Source of the DNA: Caulobacter segnis ATCC 21756
GTDB taxonomy: Bacteria > Pseudomonadota > Alphaproteobacteria > Caulobacterales > Caulobacteraceae
Assembly (NCBI RefSeq): GCF_000092285.1
Contig: NC_014100.1
Coordinates: forward strand, 1,302,001 to 1,366,000
Direction of reading: 5' to 3'
DNA: 64,000 bases
Positions 10,150-17,831 of this stretch are shown here, in pieces (position 1 is the stretch's first letter; each line of letters opens with the position of its first letter). Position numbers and translations under genes: made by a program. The notes below the pieces were generated by a model that saw nothing but the letters and a program-made list of their open reading frames with translations, had not been told where the DNA came from and searched no databases.

Positions 10150-10171
10150 GAACATTTGTTCTAATCGTTGA
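10150..10171. promoter_or_regulatory. Motif shared with the first MFS gene, perfect GAACA-TT-TGTTC palindrome
   Basis: It lies 14 bp upstream of the start codon of the 8796-10136 transporter. The 12-bp palindrome at 10150-10161 is perfect here; the copy at 8708-8719 has one arm mismatch. Confidence 0.6.
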
Positions 10172-10236
10172 GGCCACCTTAGACGCAGGCTAAGCCGAAG
10201 GGCCACCCGGCATTTGCGTCAGCGGAGGAAAGCGCC

Positions 10237-10866
10237 ATGGAACTCGTGATCGGCACCAAGCGGTGGTCAAGCTGGTCTTTGCGTCCCTGGCTGGCGCTGA
10301 AACGGACCGGCCAATCGTTCAAGGAAATCGAGATCGAGCTGCGGCGCGGCGACGCCACGACGCATGACATCGCCGCTCATTCGCCGAGCAAGCTGGCGCC
10401 GGCCTTGAGGGATGGAGATCTTGTGGTCTGGGACTCGCTGGCGATCTGCGAGTACCTCGCCGAGAAATTCCCAGAGGCGAAGCTCTGGCCCGCAGATCCC
10501 GCGCTGCGGGCGCTGGGCCGCTCCGCCTCGGCCGAGATGCACTCGGGCTTCCAGTCGCTGCGTGGCGAGTGCCCCATGGCGCTGGACGAAGCGCCACGCA
10601 AGCTGGACATCTCCGAGGCCACCCAGAAGGACGTCCGCAAGATCGTCGAGCGCTGGAACCAGCTGCTCAAGCGTTCCGGGGGGCCGTTCCTGCTGGGTGA
10701 ATGGTCGATCGCCGACGCCTTCTTCACGCCGGTGGCGACGCGCTTTCGCACCTACGCAATCCACCTGTCGGACTACGGAGACGCCGGCGCGGCCGGAGCC
10801 TACGCCGAACGGCTGCTCGAAACGCCGGAGTTCCTGGAGTGGGAAAGCGCGTCGCGGGCCGGCTGA
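10237..10866 (+). CDS. Glutathione S-transferase family protein
   Basis: 209 aa. An N-terminal thioredoxin-like domain (KRWSSWSLRPWLALKRTG; then VWDSLAICEYLAEKFP, the Glu/Asp-Ser glutathione-binding segment near residue 66) is followed by an all-helical C-terminal domain with the conserved WSIADAFFTPVATRF N-capping/hydrophobic-staple region. It likely conjugates or reduces small electrophiles in the cytosol. It is divergent from the MFS gene with about 100 bp between. The reverse-oriented lipoprotein gene ends seven bases downstream. Confidence 0.92.
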   Translation: MELVIGTKRWSSWSLRPWLALKRTGQSFKEIEIELRRGDATTHDIAAHSPSKLAPALRDGDLVVWDSLAICEYLAEKFPEAKLWPADPALRALGRSASAEMHSGFQSLRGECPMALDEAPRKLDISEATQKDVRKIVERWNQLLKRSGGPFLLGEWSIADAFFTPVATRFRTYAIHLSDYGDAGAAGAYAERLLETPEFLEWESASRAG

Positions 10867-10872
10867 TCGACC

Positions 10873-11337
10873 TTAAAGGCCTTCGGGAACGCCGTTCTTG
10901 ACCGGCGGCGCCTTGCAGCGGCCGGCGCGGGCCTGGACGACGTAGAACAGCGCGCGGCCTTGGGCGAAGGCGCTGTGCTCGGCCAGCGGATTGGTCGGCT
11001 GGCCGGTGGTCAGGCTGAGCGCCTGCTCGCCGCCGCCGGGCGCGGCTTGGCCCAACGAAGCCTGGTTCCACTTGCTGAGTACGGGCGCGCAGGCGGCGAC
11101 CACGGCCTCGGCCACGACCTCGCCGCTGTCGCGAGAGCCGGCCAGGCTGTAGGCCCAGCGGCGCGTGCATTCGTCGACCGGCGTGGCCGGATCGGACGCG
11201 GCCATGGCGCCCGGCGCGGTCTTGAAGTCGGCGCAGATCTTGGGGTTGGCCATGCCGTCGTGGTCGCGATCTTCGCATGCGGCGAGACTCAGGGCGGCGA
11301 GGACCAGGACGGCCATCGCGGGCTTGCGGATCATCAT
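10873..11337 (-). CDS. Small lipoprotein of unknown function
   Basis: 154 aa with a type II signal peptide: a basic start (MIRKPA), a hydrophobic core, and the lipobox LAAC (Cys about residue 21), then DRDHDGMANPK. The mature part has further cysteines and a helical middle section, and no domain I can name. It is probably anchored in the outer membrane facing the periplasm. It lies 18 bp downstream of, and on the same strand as, the glycine-zipper protein gene, so the two may form an envelope-protein pair. Confidence 0.75.
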   Translation of the reverse strand: MMIRKPAMAVLVLAALSLAACEDRDHDGMANPKICADFKTAPGAMAASDPATPVDECTRRWAYSLAGSRDSGEVVAEAVVAACAPVLSKWNQASLGQAAPGGGEQALSLTTGQPTNPLAEHSAFAQGRALFYVVQARAGRCKAPPVKNGVPEGL

Positions 11338-11355
11338 CTGGATTTCCGTTCGATT

Positions 11356-11838
11356 TTAGCGGGGACAGATCTGGACGGCGCGTTGGCTCAGACGGCCTCG
11401 CTCGTCGTAATAGGAGATGGTTGCGTCGCGGCAGACGCCGCCGCTTGGGGCCGAGACCTGCTGGAAGGATCCGTTGCGGACCTCGCCGGTCGCGACGGGA
11501 TTGCCCATGTGGTCGTAGTAGACCTGCCGCACCGGACGCGGCTCGCTGCGGGGCGCCGAGGCCGCGCGGGAGCCGTTATCGTAGTAGACGGTTCGCGTGC
11601 GATGGCAGCCGCTCTTGCCGATCTCGCGACCGACGAGGGCGCCACCGACGCCGCCGATCAGCAGGCCGCCGCCCCCCTTGGAGATCGCATTGCCGACCAA
11701 GGCGCCGCCCAGGCCGCCCACCACGGTTCCGGTGGTCTTGCGACTGCGGCAAGAAGCGGCGTCCGCTGAGCTGGGCGCCAAGGTGGCGGGAAGGGCGATG
11801 GCCCCGACGACCATGCCGATGATGAAGAGACGAGCCAT
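11356..11838 (-). CDS. Exported glycine-zipper 2TM domain protein
   Basis: 160 aa with a cleavable signal peptide (about residues 1-27, ending SSADA). The central TVVGGLGGALVGNAISKG and GGVGGALVGREIGK segments form a glycine zipper like the Rick_17kDa/2TM outer-membrane proteins. The C-terminal region carries repeated YYD motifs (VYYDNG, VYYDHMGN, SYYDERGR) and cysteines. It is likely an envelope structural or stress-related protein. Same strand as the lipoprotein gene downstream. Confidence 0.85.
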   Translation of the reverse strand: MARLFIIGMVVGAIALPATLAPSSADAASCRSRKTTGTVVGGLGGALVGNAISKGGGGLLIGGVGGALVGREIGKSGCHRTRTVYYDNGSRAASAPRSEPRPVRQVYYDHMGNPVATGEVRNGSFQQVSAPSGGVCRDATISYYDERGRLSQRAVQICPR

Positions 11839-11911
11839 ATCTGTTCTCGTGGTGAAGGTCCCTCGACCCGCACAACGCGAATGACCGCCAGAAGGATGCG
11901 CGAAGAGTCGC

Positions 11912-13453
11912 CTAGGCGACCTTGTAGTCCGGCCGCACGCCCGCTTCGCGCCAATAGGCGTCGAGCCCGAGTGTCTCCGTCATGGCGGCGAACCGCGGGT
12001 CCAGTCGAAGCGCCGACGTTGAAGGAAGGAACAGGAAGCCGGTGCGCCGGTCGTCCGCGGGGGTGTAGGTCTTCTGGCGGGTGGTGAACCGTATCTCAGG
12101 CACGGTGAAACCCTTGGCGAAGAAATAGGCGTCGCAGATCTCGAACGCGATATCGATACGTCCCAGCGCCGCGGCGTATTGGATCGCGTTTTCCGCGTAG
12201 CCCGCGCCGGATCGGGCCGACGCCCGCACCAGTCCGAGCGCCGCGTCGATGTCGCTGGCGGTTCGGCTCTCCATCGCCTTGGCCACGGCGAGGATCATCT
12301 GGAAATTGTCTTCGTCGGCGCTGTCCGGGCGCGCTTCGAGGTTCGCCAGCTTGCCGAGGGCCTCGTGGGCGCGGCCAGTGTAGAGCAGCAGATGGAAGTG
12401 TGTGAACCAGACCGCGAAGTGACTGGGATACAGCGACACCGCCCGGGCCGCGGCCCGGTCGGCTTCCTCCATCCGCCCAGCCCCCCATAGGGCTTGTAGA
12501 TGGCGCTGGACTCGGCCAGGTGTCGGCGCTTCCTCGGTGTTGACGGCGTCGAGGAAGTCCGCGCTCTCCCGCCAGCGGCCGACCGCGCCGAGCAGGTCGG
12601 CTAGCATCAGGCGGGCCGGCAGATGCTTGGGGTGGTCGGCGAGCACGCCCCGCAGCGCGCGCTCGTTCTCCCCCCATCGCCCCATGGCGACGCCCATCAA
12701 CACCAGCGCCGTCCTCGCGTTCGGCTCGCCGGGCGCGAGATTTTCGGCGCGTCGGGCGGCCTCGCGGGCGCGCAGGGCGAAATCAGGCTGGACGCGCGGA
12801 GCTCGGGTGTGGGTGGCCGCCGCGTAGCAGAAGGCCAGCGCGCCCCAGGCCGAGGCGTCTTTGGGGCTCAGCTCCACGGCGCGTTTGAGCAAGCCGATCG
12901 CCTGGTCGTTGCCCTCCGCGGTTCCTTGTTCCAGCGCGGTGCTCGCCTGGACGACCAGCGGGCCGATGTCCGGCCCGTCCGGCGCCCCGCGCGGCCAGAG
13001 AAGAAAGCCCGCGCTGGCCGCCGCGACGACCGCGCCGCCGACAGCGACAAGCCGGCGGCGGCTGGGCTTGGCGACCTCTCGAGACGCGACGCCGCTCGGG
13101 GCGGCCCTGGCCGCCGGGCCTTCCTCGACGATCCGGTAGCCGACCTTGGTGATGGTCTCGATCCGGAAGCCGCCGATCTCCTCTGACAGTCGGCGCAGTC
13201 GGGAGATGACGCGGTTGATCGCGTCCTCGCCGACGATCCTGCCCGACCAACAGGTCAGGATGAGGTCGTCGCGCGACAAGATGGCGCCGCCCGCGGAGGC
13301 GAGGGCGACCAGCACCTGCATCACGCGGGGTTCCAGCACTGTCTCGCGGCCATCGACGGCGACCACCTGGCGCAATGAGGGACGCACCTTGGCGCCGCCA
13401 AGCATGAAGTCCGGCGCGCGCGCCAGATCGATTGGCTGAAGCGTATCCCCCAA
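11912..13453 (-). CDS. Membrane-anchored winged-helix regulator with TPR-like sensor domain
   Basis: 513 aa. Residues about 20-110 form an OmpR/CadC-type winged helix (LEPRVMQVLVALASAGGAIL, then VISRLRRL and TKVGYRIVEE). A single transmembrane helix spans about 134-153. The rest (about 160-510) is helical with TPR-like spacing (LSPKDASAWGALAFCYAAA and later tandem units). This is the layout of ToxR/CadC-like one-component regulators that bind DNA while membrane-anchored. It is divergent from the membrane-protein gene at 13598; control of that gene is a reasonable inference. Signal unknown. Confidence 0.88.
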   Translation of the reverse strand: MGDTLQPIDLARAPDFMLGGAKVRPSLRQVVAVDGRETVLEPRVMQVLVALASAGGAILSRDDLILTCWSGRIVGEDAINRVISRLRRLSEEIGGFRIETITKVGYRIVEEGPAARAAPSGVASREVAKPSRRRLVAVGGAVVAAASAGFLLWPRGAPDGPDIGPLVVQASTALEQGTAEGNDQAIGLLKRAVELSPKDASAWGALAFCYAAATHTRAPRVQPDFALRAREAARRAENLAPGEPNARTALVLMGVAMGRWGENERALRGVLADHPKHLPARLMLADLLGAVGRWRESADFLDAVNTEEAPTPGRVQRHLQALWGAGRMEEADRAAARAVSLYPSHFAVWFTHFHLLLYTGRAHEALGKLANLEARPDSADEDNFQMILAVAKAMESRTASDIDAALGLVRASARSGAGYAENAIQYAAALGRIDIAFEICDAYFFAKGFTVPEIRFTTRQKTYTPADDRRTGFLFLPSTSALRLDPRFAAMTETLGLDAYWREAGVRPDYKVA

Positions 13454-13597
13454 GACTGCCCCCCGGTCCCCCTCGCGAAAGCGCCATAGCGCGGCTTGAT
13501 CGGCGTTTCATCAGGCAATCATCGGTTCGGCGTCCTGTCCATCGGCGGGGCGCGCTGCGATCCCGGCCGTCGGCGCGCCAACGGTCAGGAGACACGC

Positions 13598-14335
13598 ATG
13601 CCCATCGACATCGCCATTTCCCCGGGCAAGGTTTCAATCCCGAAGCCGTCAGGCGAGCGGCTGTTCTTCACCGCTCTGGCCGCGACCATGTTCATGGCCG
13701 TGGTGATCGGCTTTGGCCGCACCTACTACCTGCGGGCCTTTATTCCGCCGCCCGAATTCATCAAGCCCGCGACCCCGCTGGTCCACCTGCACGGGCTGCT
13801 GTTCAGCGCCTGGATCGTACTGTTCATGGTCCAGACGAGTCTCGTCGCCGCCGGACGACGAGACCTGCACATGAAGCTGGGTCTGACCGGCTTACCCATC
13901 GTTCTGTCGATGATCCTGGTGGGGACTTGGGCGGCTCTTCGGCAGGTGGATCGCTTGGCCATTCCGCTGGATCCGCTGTCCTGGCTGGCCGTGCCGATGC
14001 TGGCGGTCGTGGGCTTTGGGCTGCTGTTTCTTTCGGCCCTGGCGCTGCTTCGCAAGCCGGCGGCTCACAAGCGGCTGATGGTGCTGGGGATGGCCGCGAT
14101 GATTGGCGCCGCCTTCGGACGGATCCCGGGGATGCCGTTCTTGCTAGGGGCGTTCTTGCTGCCCAACATCTACACCGTGGCGCTGATCGCCTGGGACGTC
14201 GCCCAGACGCGGCGACCGTATTTGTCCAGCGTTCTTGGCGGACTGCTGCTGTTGTTCGTGACAGTCGGCCCCCTGTTCATCTGGAAAAGCCCGGCCTGGT
14301 TGGCGACCGCTCGTTGGCTGCACGGGCTTCTATAG
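13598..14335 (+). CDS. Polytopic membrane protein with conserved histidines, unknown function
   Basis: 245 aa from the ATG at 13598, after AGGAGA. Roughly seven hydrophobic segments. Histidines at helix edges (LVHLHGLLFSAW, DLHMKLGLTG, AAHKRLM) are spaced as in heme-binding or DUF2306-like membrane proteins, but I cannot assign a family firmly. It is divergent from the winged-helix/TPR regulator with 144 bp between, which suggests shared control. Confidence 0.7.
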   Translation: MPIDIAISPGKVSIPKPSGERLFFTALAATMFMAVVIGFGRTYYLRAFIPPPEFIKPATPLVHLHGLLFSAWIVLFMVQTSLVAAGRRDLHMKLGLTGLPIVLSMILVGTWAALRQVDRLAIPLDPLSWLAVPMLAVVGFGLLFLSALALLRKPAAHKRLMVLGMAAMIGAAFGRIPGMPFLLGAFLLPNIYTVALIAWDVAQTRRPYLSSVLGGLLLLFVTVGPLFIWKSPAWLATARWLHGLL

Positions 14336-14444
14336 TCCGCGGCCAATCGTCCCGATTCACGATTAACGGCCATTTCACCACGCCTCGCGACACCGCCTTA
14401 ACCAAGCCGCCCCATGCTGTATCGAAACGGGATTGGAGGGGCGG

Positions 14445-15926
14445 ATGGCCCAGCACGTCGAGACGCTGGTGATCGGGGGCGGGCCGGCCGGCCTGACGAC
14501 CGCCTACACCCTGGCCAAGGCCGGGCGGTCCGTCACCGTGCTGGAGATGGATCCGACCCAGGTGGGCGGGGTCAGCCGAACCATCGACTACAAGGGCGTG
14601 AAGTTCGATATCGGCGGCCATCGCTTCTTCTCGCGCAATCCCGAGATTCTGGACCTTTGGCGCGAGATTCTGCCCGAGGGCTTTCTCGAGCGGCCCAGGG
14701 TCTCGCGCATCTACTATCGCGGGCGCTTTTACGCCTTCCCGTTGCGGGCCTTCCAAGCGCTGACGAACCTGGGTCCGTGGATGGCGACCAAATGCCTGGC
14801 CTCGTTCGCCTGGGCCAAGGTCAAGCCGATCAAAGAGCCCGAGAGCTTCCGCGACTGGGTGCGCAACCACTTCGGCCAGACGCTGTTTTCGACCTTCTTC
14901 AAGAGCTACGCCGAGAAGGTCTGGGGCATGAGCTGCGAGGAGCTGTCGGCCGACTGGGCTCGCCAGCGCATCAAGGGCCTGGACCTGGGGGCCGCGCTGA
15001 TGGACGGCGTCAGGCGCTCGCTGGGCCTCAAGCGCAAGCCGCCCGCGGCCGCTAAGAGCAAGACCCTGAACGAACGCTTCCACTATCCCCGCGAGGGCGC
15101 GGGCATGGTCTGGGAGGCCTGCGCCGAAAAAGTTACGGCGCTGGGCGGCGATATTCGCCTGGGCCGCCGCGTCGATGGCCTGCACTACGACAAGCTGGCG
15201 CGGATCTGGACCGTTTCGGTGGTCTGCGCCGATGGGCGCAAGGAGATCTACACGGCCGACAATGTGGTTTCTTCGGCCCCGGTGCGCGAACTGATGCAAT
15301 CGATCAGTCCGACCCCGATGAGCGTCTTCCACGCCGGCGAGCTGATGTACCGCGATTTCCTGACGGTCGTGTTGATCGGCAAGCCGCGCAAGGCTCCGGC
15401 GGACACCTGGATCTATGTCCATGACGCCTCGGTGCAGGTCGGTCGCGTGCGCAATCTTGGCGCTTGGTCGCCGGACATGATCCCCGACGGCGTCGGGACG
15501 GCGCTAGGGCTCGAGTACTTCTGCTTCGAGGGCGACAGCCTCTGGACGCTGTCGGACGACGATCTGGTCGCCAAGGCCAAGGACGAGATCGCCCGCATCG
15601 GCTTGATGGCGGCGGGCGAGGTGCAGGACGCCTGCGTCGTCCGCCAACGCAAGGCCTATCCGGTCTATGACGAGGCCTATGCCGAGCACGTCCGGATGAT
15701 CCGCCTGGATCTCAAACTGCACTATCCCGGCCTGCATCTGGTCGGCCGCAACGGCATGCATCGCTATGGCGACCAGGACCGCGCCATGATGACCGGCGTG
15801 CTGACGGCCGAGAACATCATCGCCGACGAACGCCTTCACGATGTCTGGGAGGTGGACGAGAACGCCGCCTACGATCGTCCGGCGCCGCGTGTAGAACGGG
15901 GTGCTCCGCGACGCGTCGCGGCCTGA
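14445..15926 (+). CDS. NAD(P)/FAD-dependent oxidoreductase (amine-oxidase/UDP-galactopyranose-mutase-like fold)
   Basis: 493 aa from the ATG at 14445 (GGAGGGG just upstream; a TTG at 14433 is possible). The N-terminal Rossmann motif VIGGGPAGLTTAYTLAKAG is followed by an acidic strand end (LEMD) and GGVSRTIDYKGVKFDIGGHRFF, a flavin-binding arrangement seen in protoporphyrinogen-oxidase-like and UDP-galactopyranose-mutase-like proteins. In related bacteria such genes often lie with glycan or polyprenol genes. No such partner is adjacent here. Substrate unknown. Confidence 0.88.
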   Translation: MAQHVETLVIGGGPAGLTTAYTLAKAGRSVTVLEMDPTQVGGVSRTIDYKGVKFDIGGHRFFSRNPEILDLWREILPEGFLERPRVSRIYYRGRFYAFPLRAFQALTNLGPWMATKCLASFAWAKVKPIKEPESFRDWVRNHFGQTLFSTFFKSYAEKVWGMSCEELSADWARQRIKGLDLGAALMDGVRRSLGLKRKPPAAAKSKTLNERFHYPREGAGMVWEACAEKVTALGGDIRLGRRVDGLHYDKLARIWTVSVVCADGRKEIYTADNVVSSAPVRELMQSISPTPMSVFHAGELMYRDFLTVVLIGKPRKAPADTWIYVHDASVQVGRVRNLGAWSPDMIPDGVGTALGLEYFCFEGDSLWTLSDDDLVAKAKDEIARIGLMAAGEVQDACVVRQRKAYPVYDEAYAEHVRMIRLDLKLHYPGLHLVGRNGMHRYGDQDRAMMTGVLTAENIIADERLHDVWEVDENAAYDRPAPRVERGAPRRVAA

Positions 15927-15979
15927 GCCGGAGCAGTCCTAGGCGGTGATTCCCCTCGCGGGCGTCTGCTCCGGCTTTT
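15927..15979 (+). terminator. Possible terminator after the flavoprotein gene
   Basis: GCCGGAGCAG (15927-15936) and CTGCTCCGGC (15966-15975) make a perfect 10-bp stem with a 29-nt loop, followed by TTTT. The right arm lies inside the 3' end of the small reverse ORF 15939-16106, whose stop is in the loop. Confidence 0.55.
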
Positions 15980-16106
15980 GGCGCTTCGATTCGCCGATCA
16001 GCCGAGCGGCGCCCCAGCAGGCGAAGCACACCGCCGCGTCGGCGAGACCGACCATCGCGGCCAGCACGAAGACCCCGGAAATCACCACAACCGCCAACGC
16101 CAACAT
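15939..16106 (-). CDS. Small (55 aa) predicted membrane protein
   Basis: ATG at 16106 preceded by GGGAG at 7-nt spacing. The product starts MLALAVVVISGVFVLAAMVG, a single hydrophobic helix, then ADAAVCFACWGAARLIGESK and a charged C-terminal tail. No family recognised. Hydrophobic N terminus, good ribosome-binding site and position in an otherwise empty gap favour a real gene; overlap with the hairpin at 15927-15979 and the short length leave doubt. Confidence 0.5.
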   Translation of the reverse strand: MLALAVVVISGVFVLAAMVGLADAAVCFACWGAARLIGESKRQKPEQTPARGITA

Positions 16107-16195
16107 GGAAAACTCCCGCTCTCACTGACCAAGCGGGGCAGGGGGTTTTCCGTTCCTGAGAGGACCGCCAAGAGCTCAAAAAATCCGACAAATGG

Positions 16196-16210
16196 TTGAC
16201 AACGTTGTCA
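16196..16210 (+). promoter_or_regulatory. LacI-type operator overlapping a -35 box before the sugar transporter
   Basis: Perfect palindrome TGACAACGTTGTCA (16197-16210) with the central CG typical of LacI/GalR-family operators. TTGACA (16196-16201) overlaps it, and ATGAAT follows 18 bases later as a possible -10. A repressor bound here would block the promoter of the transporter gene at 16317. Confidence 0.7.
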
Positions 16211-16316
16211 CGCTTCCAATGAATGGCGCGTCCGCGCAAAGACGGACTCACGAACATCGTCGCTTAGGGAGTGGTCCAGTGATTGCGGTGCTGAAGTACA
16301 ATCTCGGAGGCGTTCG

Positions 16317-17675
16317 ATGAGCGACGCCGCGATCGCAAAATCGTCGCCAAAGAGCGGCGGCGTGAAGCTGGCCATCGTCTACGTGACGTGCCTGTTCTTC
16401 ATCTGGGCGCTGGTCACCAACCTGCTTGATCCGCTGCTGAAGACCATGAAGACGGTCTTCACCCTCACGCCCGTCGAAGCCAGCCTGACCGGTTTCGCCT
16501 TCTTCATCGCCTATGGCGTCATGTCGATGCCCTCGGCGGCGTTCCTGTCCAAGTTCGGTTACGCCCGCTCGGTCATGGTCGGCCTGGGCGGCATCGTGCT
16601 GGGCTGCTTCATCGCCATCGCGGCGGCCAAGTTGCACACCTTCGCCCTGGTGCTGACGGCGCTGTTCATCATGGCCTCGGGCATCACCCTTCTGCAGGTG
16701 GCGGCCAACCCGCTCATCGCCTCGATGGGCCGTCCCGAGGACAGTTCGTTCCGACTGAACCTGTCCCAGGCGTTCAACTCGCTGGGCGCGGCCTGCGGCC
16801 TGTGGTTCGGCGCCAACTTCCTGCTCAAGGGCCAGATCTTCGAGAAGGACATCACGATCACCGACGCCATGCGCGAGCAGGCCCTCGGCTTCGTGTCCAA
16901 CGTCTATTTCGTGATCGGCGCGGGCCTGGCCCTGTTCATCCTGGCCATCTTCTTCGTGCGTCGCCAGATCACCGAAGCCGCTCCGAAGACCGGCCACTAC
17001 GTCAACCCGCTGTCGGCCCTGTCGTCCAAGTGGGCGAACCTGGGCGCGATCGGCATCTTCCTCTATGTCGGCGCCGAGGTGGCGATCTCGCTGAACCTGC
17101 TGCTGTTCCTGGAAGAAGCGCACATTCTGAACATCCCGGCCGAGCAGGCCGGCAAGATGACCACCTTCTACATGGTCTTCGCCATGATCGGCCGCTTCGC
17201 CGGCTCGGCCCTCCTGAAGTCGTTCAAGGACTACTGGCTGCTGACCGCCGTGGCCGTGGGCGCCATCGCGCTGAGCCTGGTCGTGATCCTGACCAAGGAC
17301 ATGGTTCCGAGCGCCCATACCGGCGACATCAACCTGCTGCTGGCCACGGTTCCGATGACCACCGGCCTGATCCCGGCCTTCGCGGCCCTGCTGATCGGCC
17401 TGTTCAACTCGATCATGTTCCCGACCATCTTCACCCTGACCCTGCAGCGCTCGTCGGCTCCGGCCTCGGCGACCTCGGGTCTGCTGTGCATGGCCATCGT
17501 CGGCGGCGCCTTCCTGCCGCTGGCCTTCGCCAAGATCGAGGAGATGACGGGTTCGAAGTCGCTGGCCTTCATCGCTCCGCTGGTCTGCTACGTCTACGTC
17601 CTGTGGTTCGCGCTGGTGTCCAAGAACGCCCCGACCCACGAGATCGAGGACGAAGGCGTCGCCGGCGGCCACTAG
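16317..17675 (+). CDS. Sugar MFS transporter of the GluP/NagP (FHS) family
   Basis: 452 aa, with GGAGG (16306-16310) 6 nt before the ATG. Twelve hydrophobic helices; FFIWALVTNLLDPLLKTMK in helix 1 and LLQVAANPLIASMG in a later helix are typical of the fucose/glucose-galactose/N-acetylglucosamine proton symporters (FHS family). In Caulobacter a protein of this family, NagP, imports N-acetylglucosamine under LacI-type control. The LacI-like operator at 16196-16210 fits that, but the substrate here is inferred. A strong terminator follows. Confidence 0.9.
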   Translation: MSDAAIAKSSPKSGGVKLAIVYVTCLFFIWALVTNLLDPLLKTMKTVFTLTPVEASLTGFAFFIAYGVMSMPSAAFLSKFGYARSVMVGLGGIVLGCFIAIAAAKLHTFALVLTALFIMASGITLLQVAANPLIASMGRPEDSSFRLNLSQAFNSLGAACGLWFGANFLLKGQIFEKDITITDAMREQALGFVSNVYFVIGAGLALFILAIFFVRRQITEAAPKTGHYVNPLSALSSKWANLGAIGIFLYVGAEVAISLNLLLFLEEAHILNIPAEQAGKMTTFYMVFAMIGRFAGSALLKSFKDYWLLTAVAVGAIALSLVVILTKDMVPSAHTGDINLLLATVPMTTGLIPAFAALLIGLFNSIMFPTIFTLTLQRSSAPASATSGLLCMAIVGGAFLPLAFAKIEEMTGSKSLAFIAPLVCYVYVLWFALVSKNAPTHEIEDEGVAGGH

Positions 17676-17699
17676 GCCCAACGGAGCCGTCTCGAAGAG

Positions 17700-17734
17700 C
17701 CCCGGAAAGCTTCGGCTTTCCGGGGTTTCTTTTT
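17700..17734 (+). terminator. Strong rho-independent terminator after the sugar transporter
   Basis: CCCCGGAAAGC-TTCG-GCTTTCCGGGG, a perfect 11-bp stem with a UUCG tetraloop, followed by TTTCTTTTT. Confidence 0.95.
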
Positions 17735-17831
17735 GCCCGATCAGTTTTCCTGAAGGCGCCTATCGAAAAACCTCGATCGTAATTCCCAGTGCGCGGCACG
17801 ACATTGGAGGGCCTACGAACGAAGGAACACC

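Noticed and set aside
10150..10161. LexA/SOS box
   Set aside because: GAAC-N4-GTTC is the Gram-positive form; alphaproteobacterial LexA uses GTTC-N7-GTTC, and the neighbours are transporters.
16248..17681. Reverse 477-aa frame opposite the sugar transporter
   Set aside because: Gln/Arg/Gly-rich antisense of a well-matched MFS protein.
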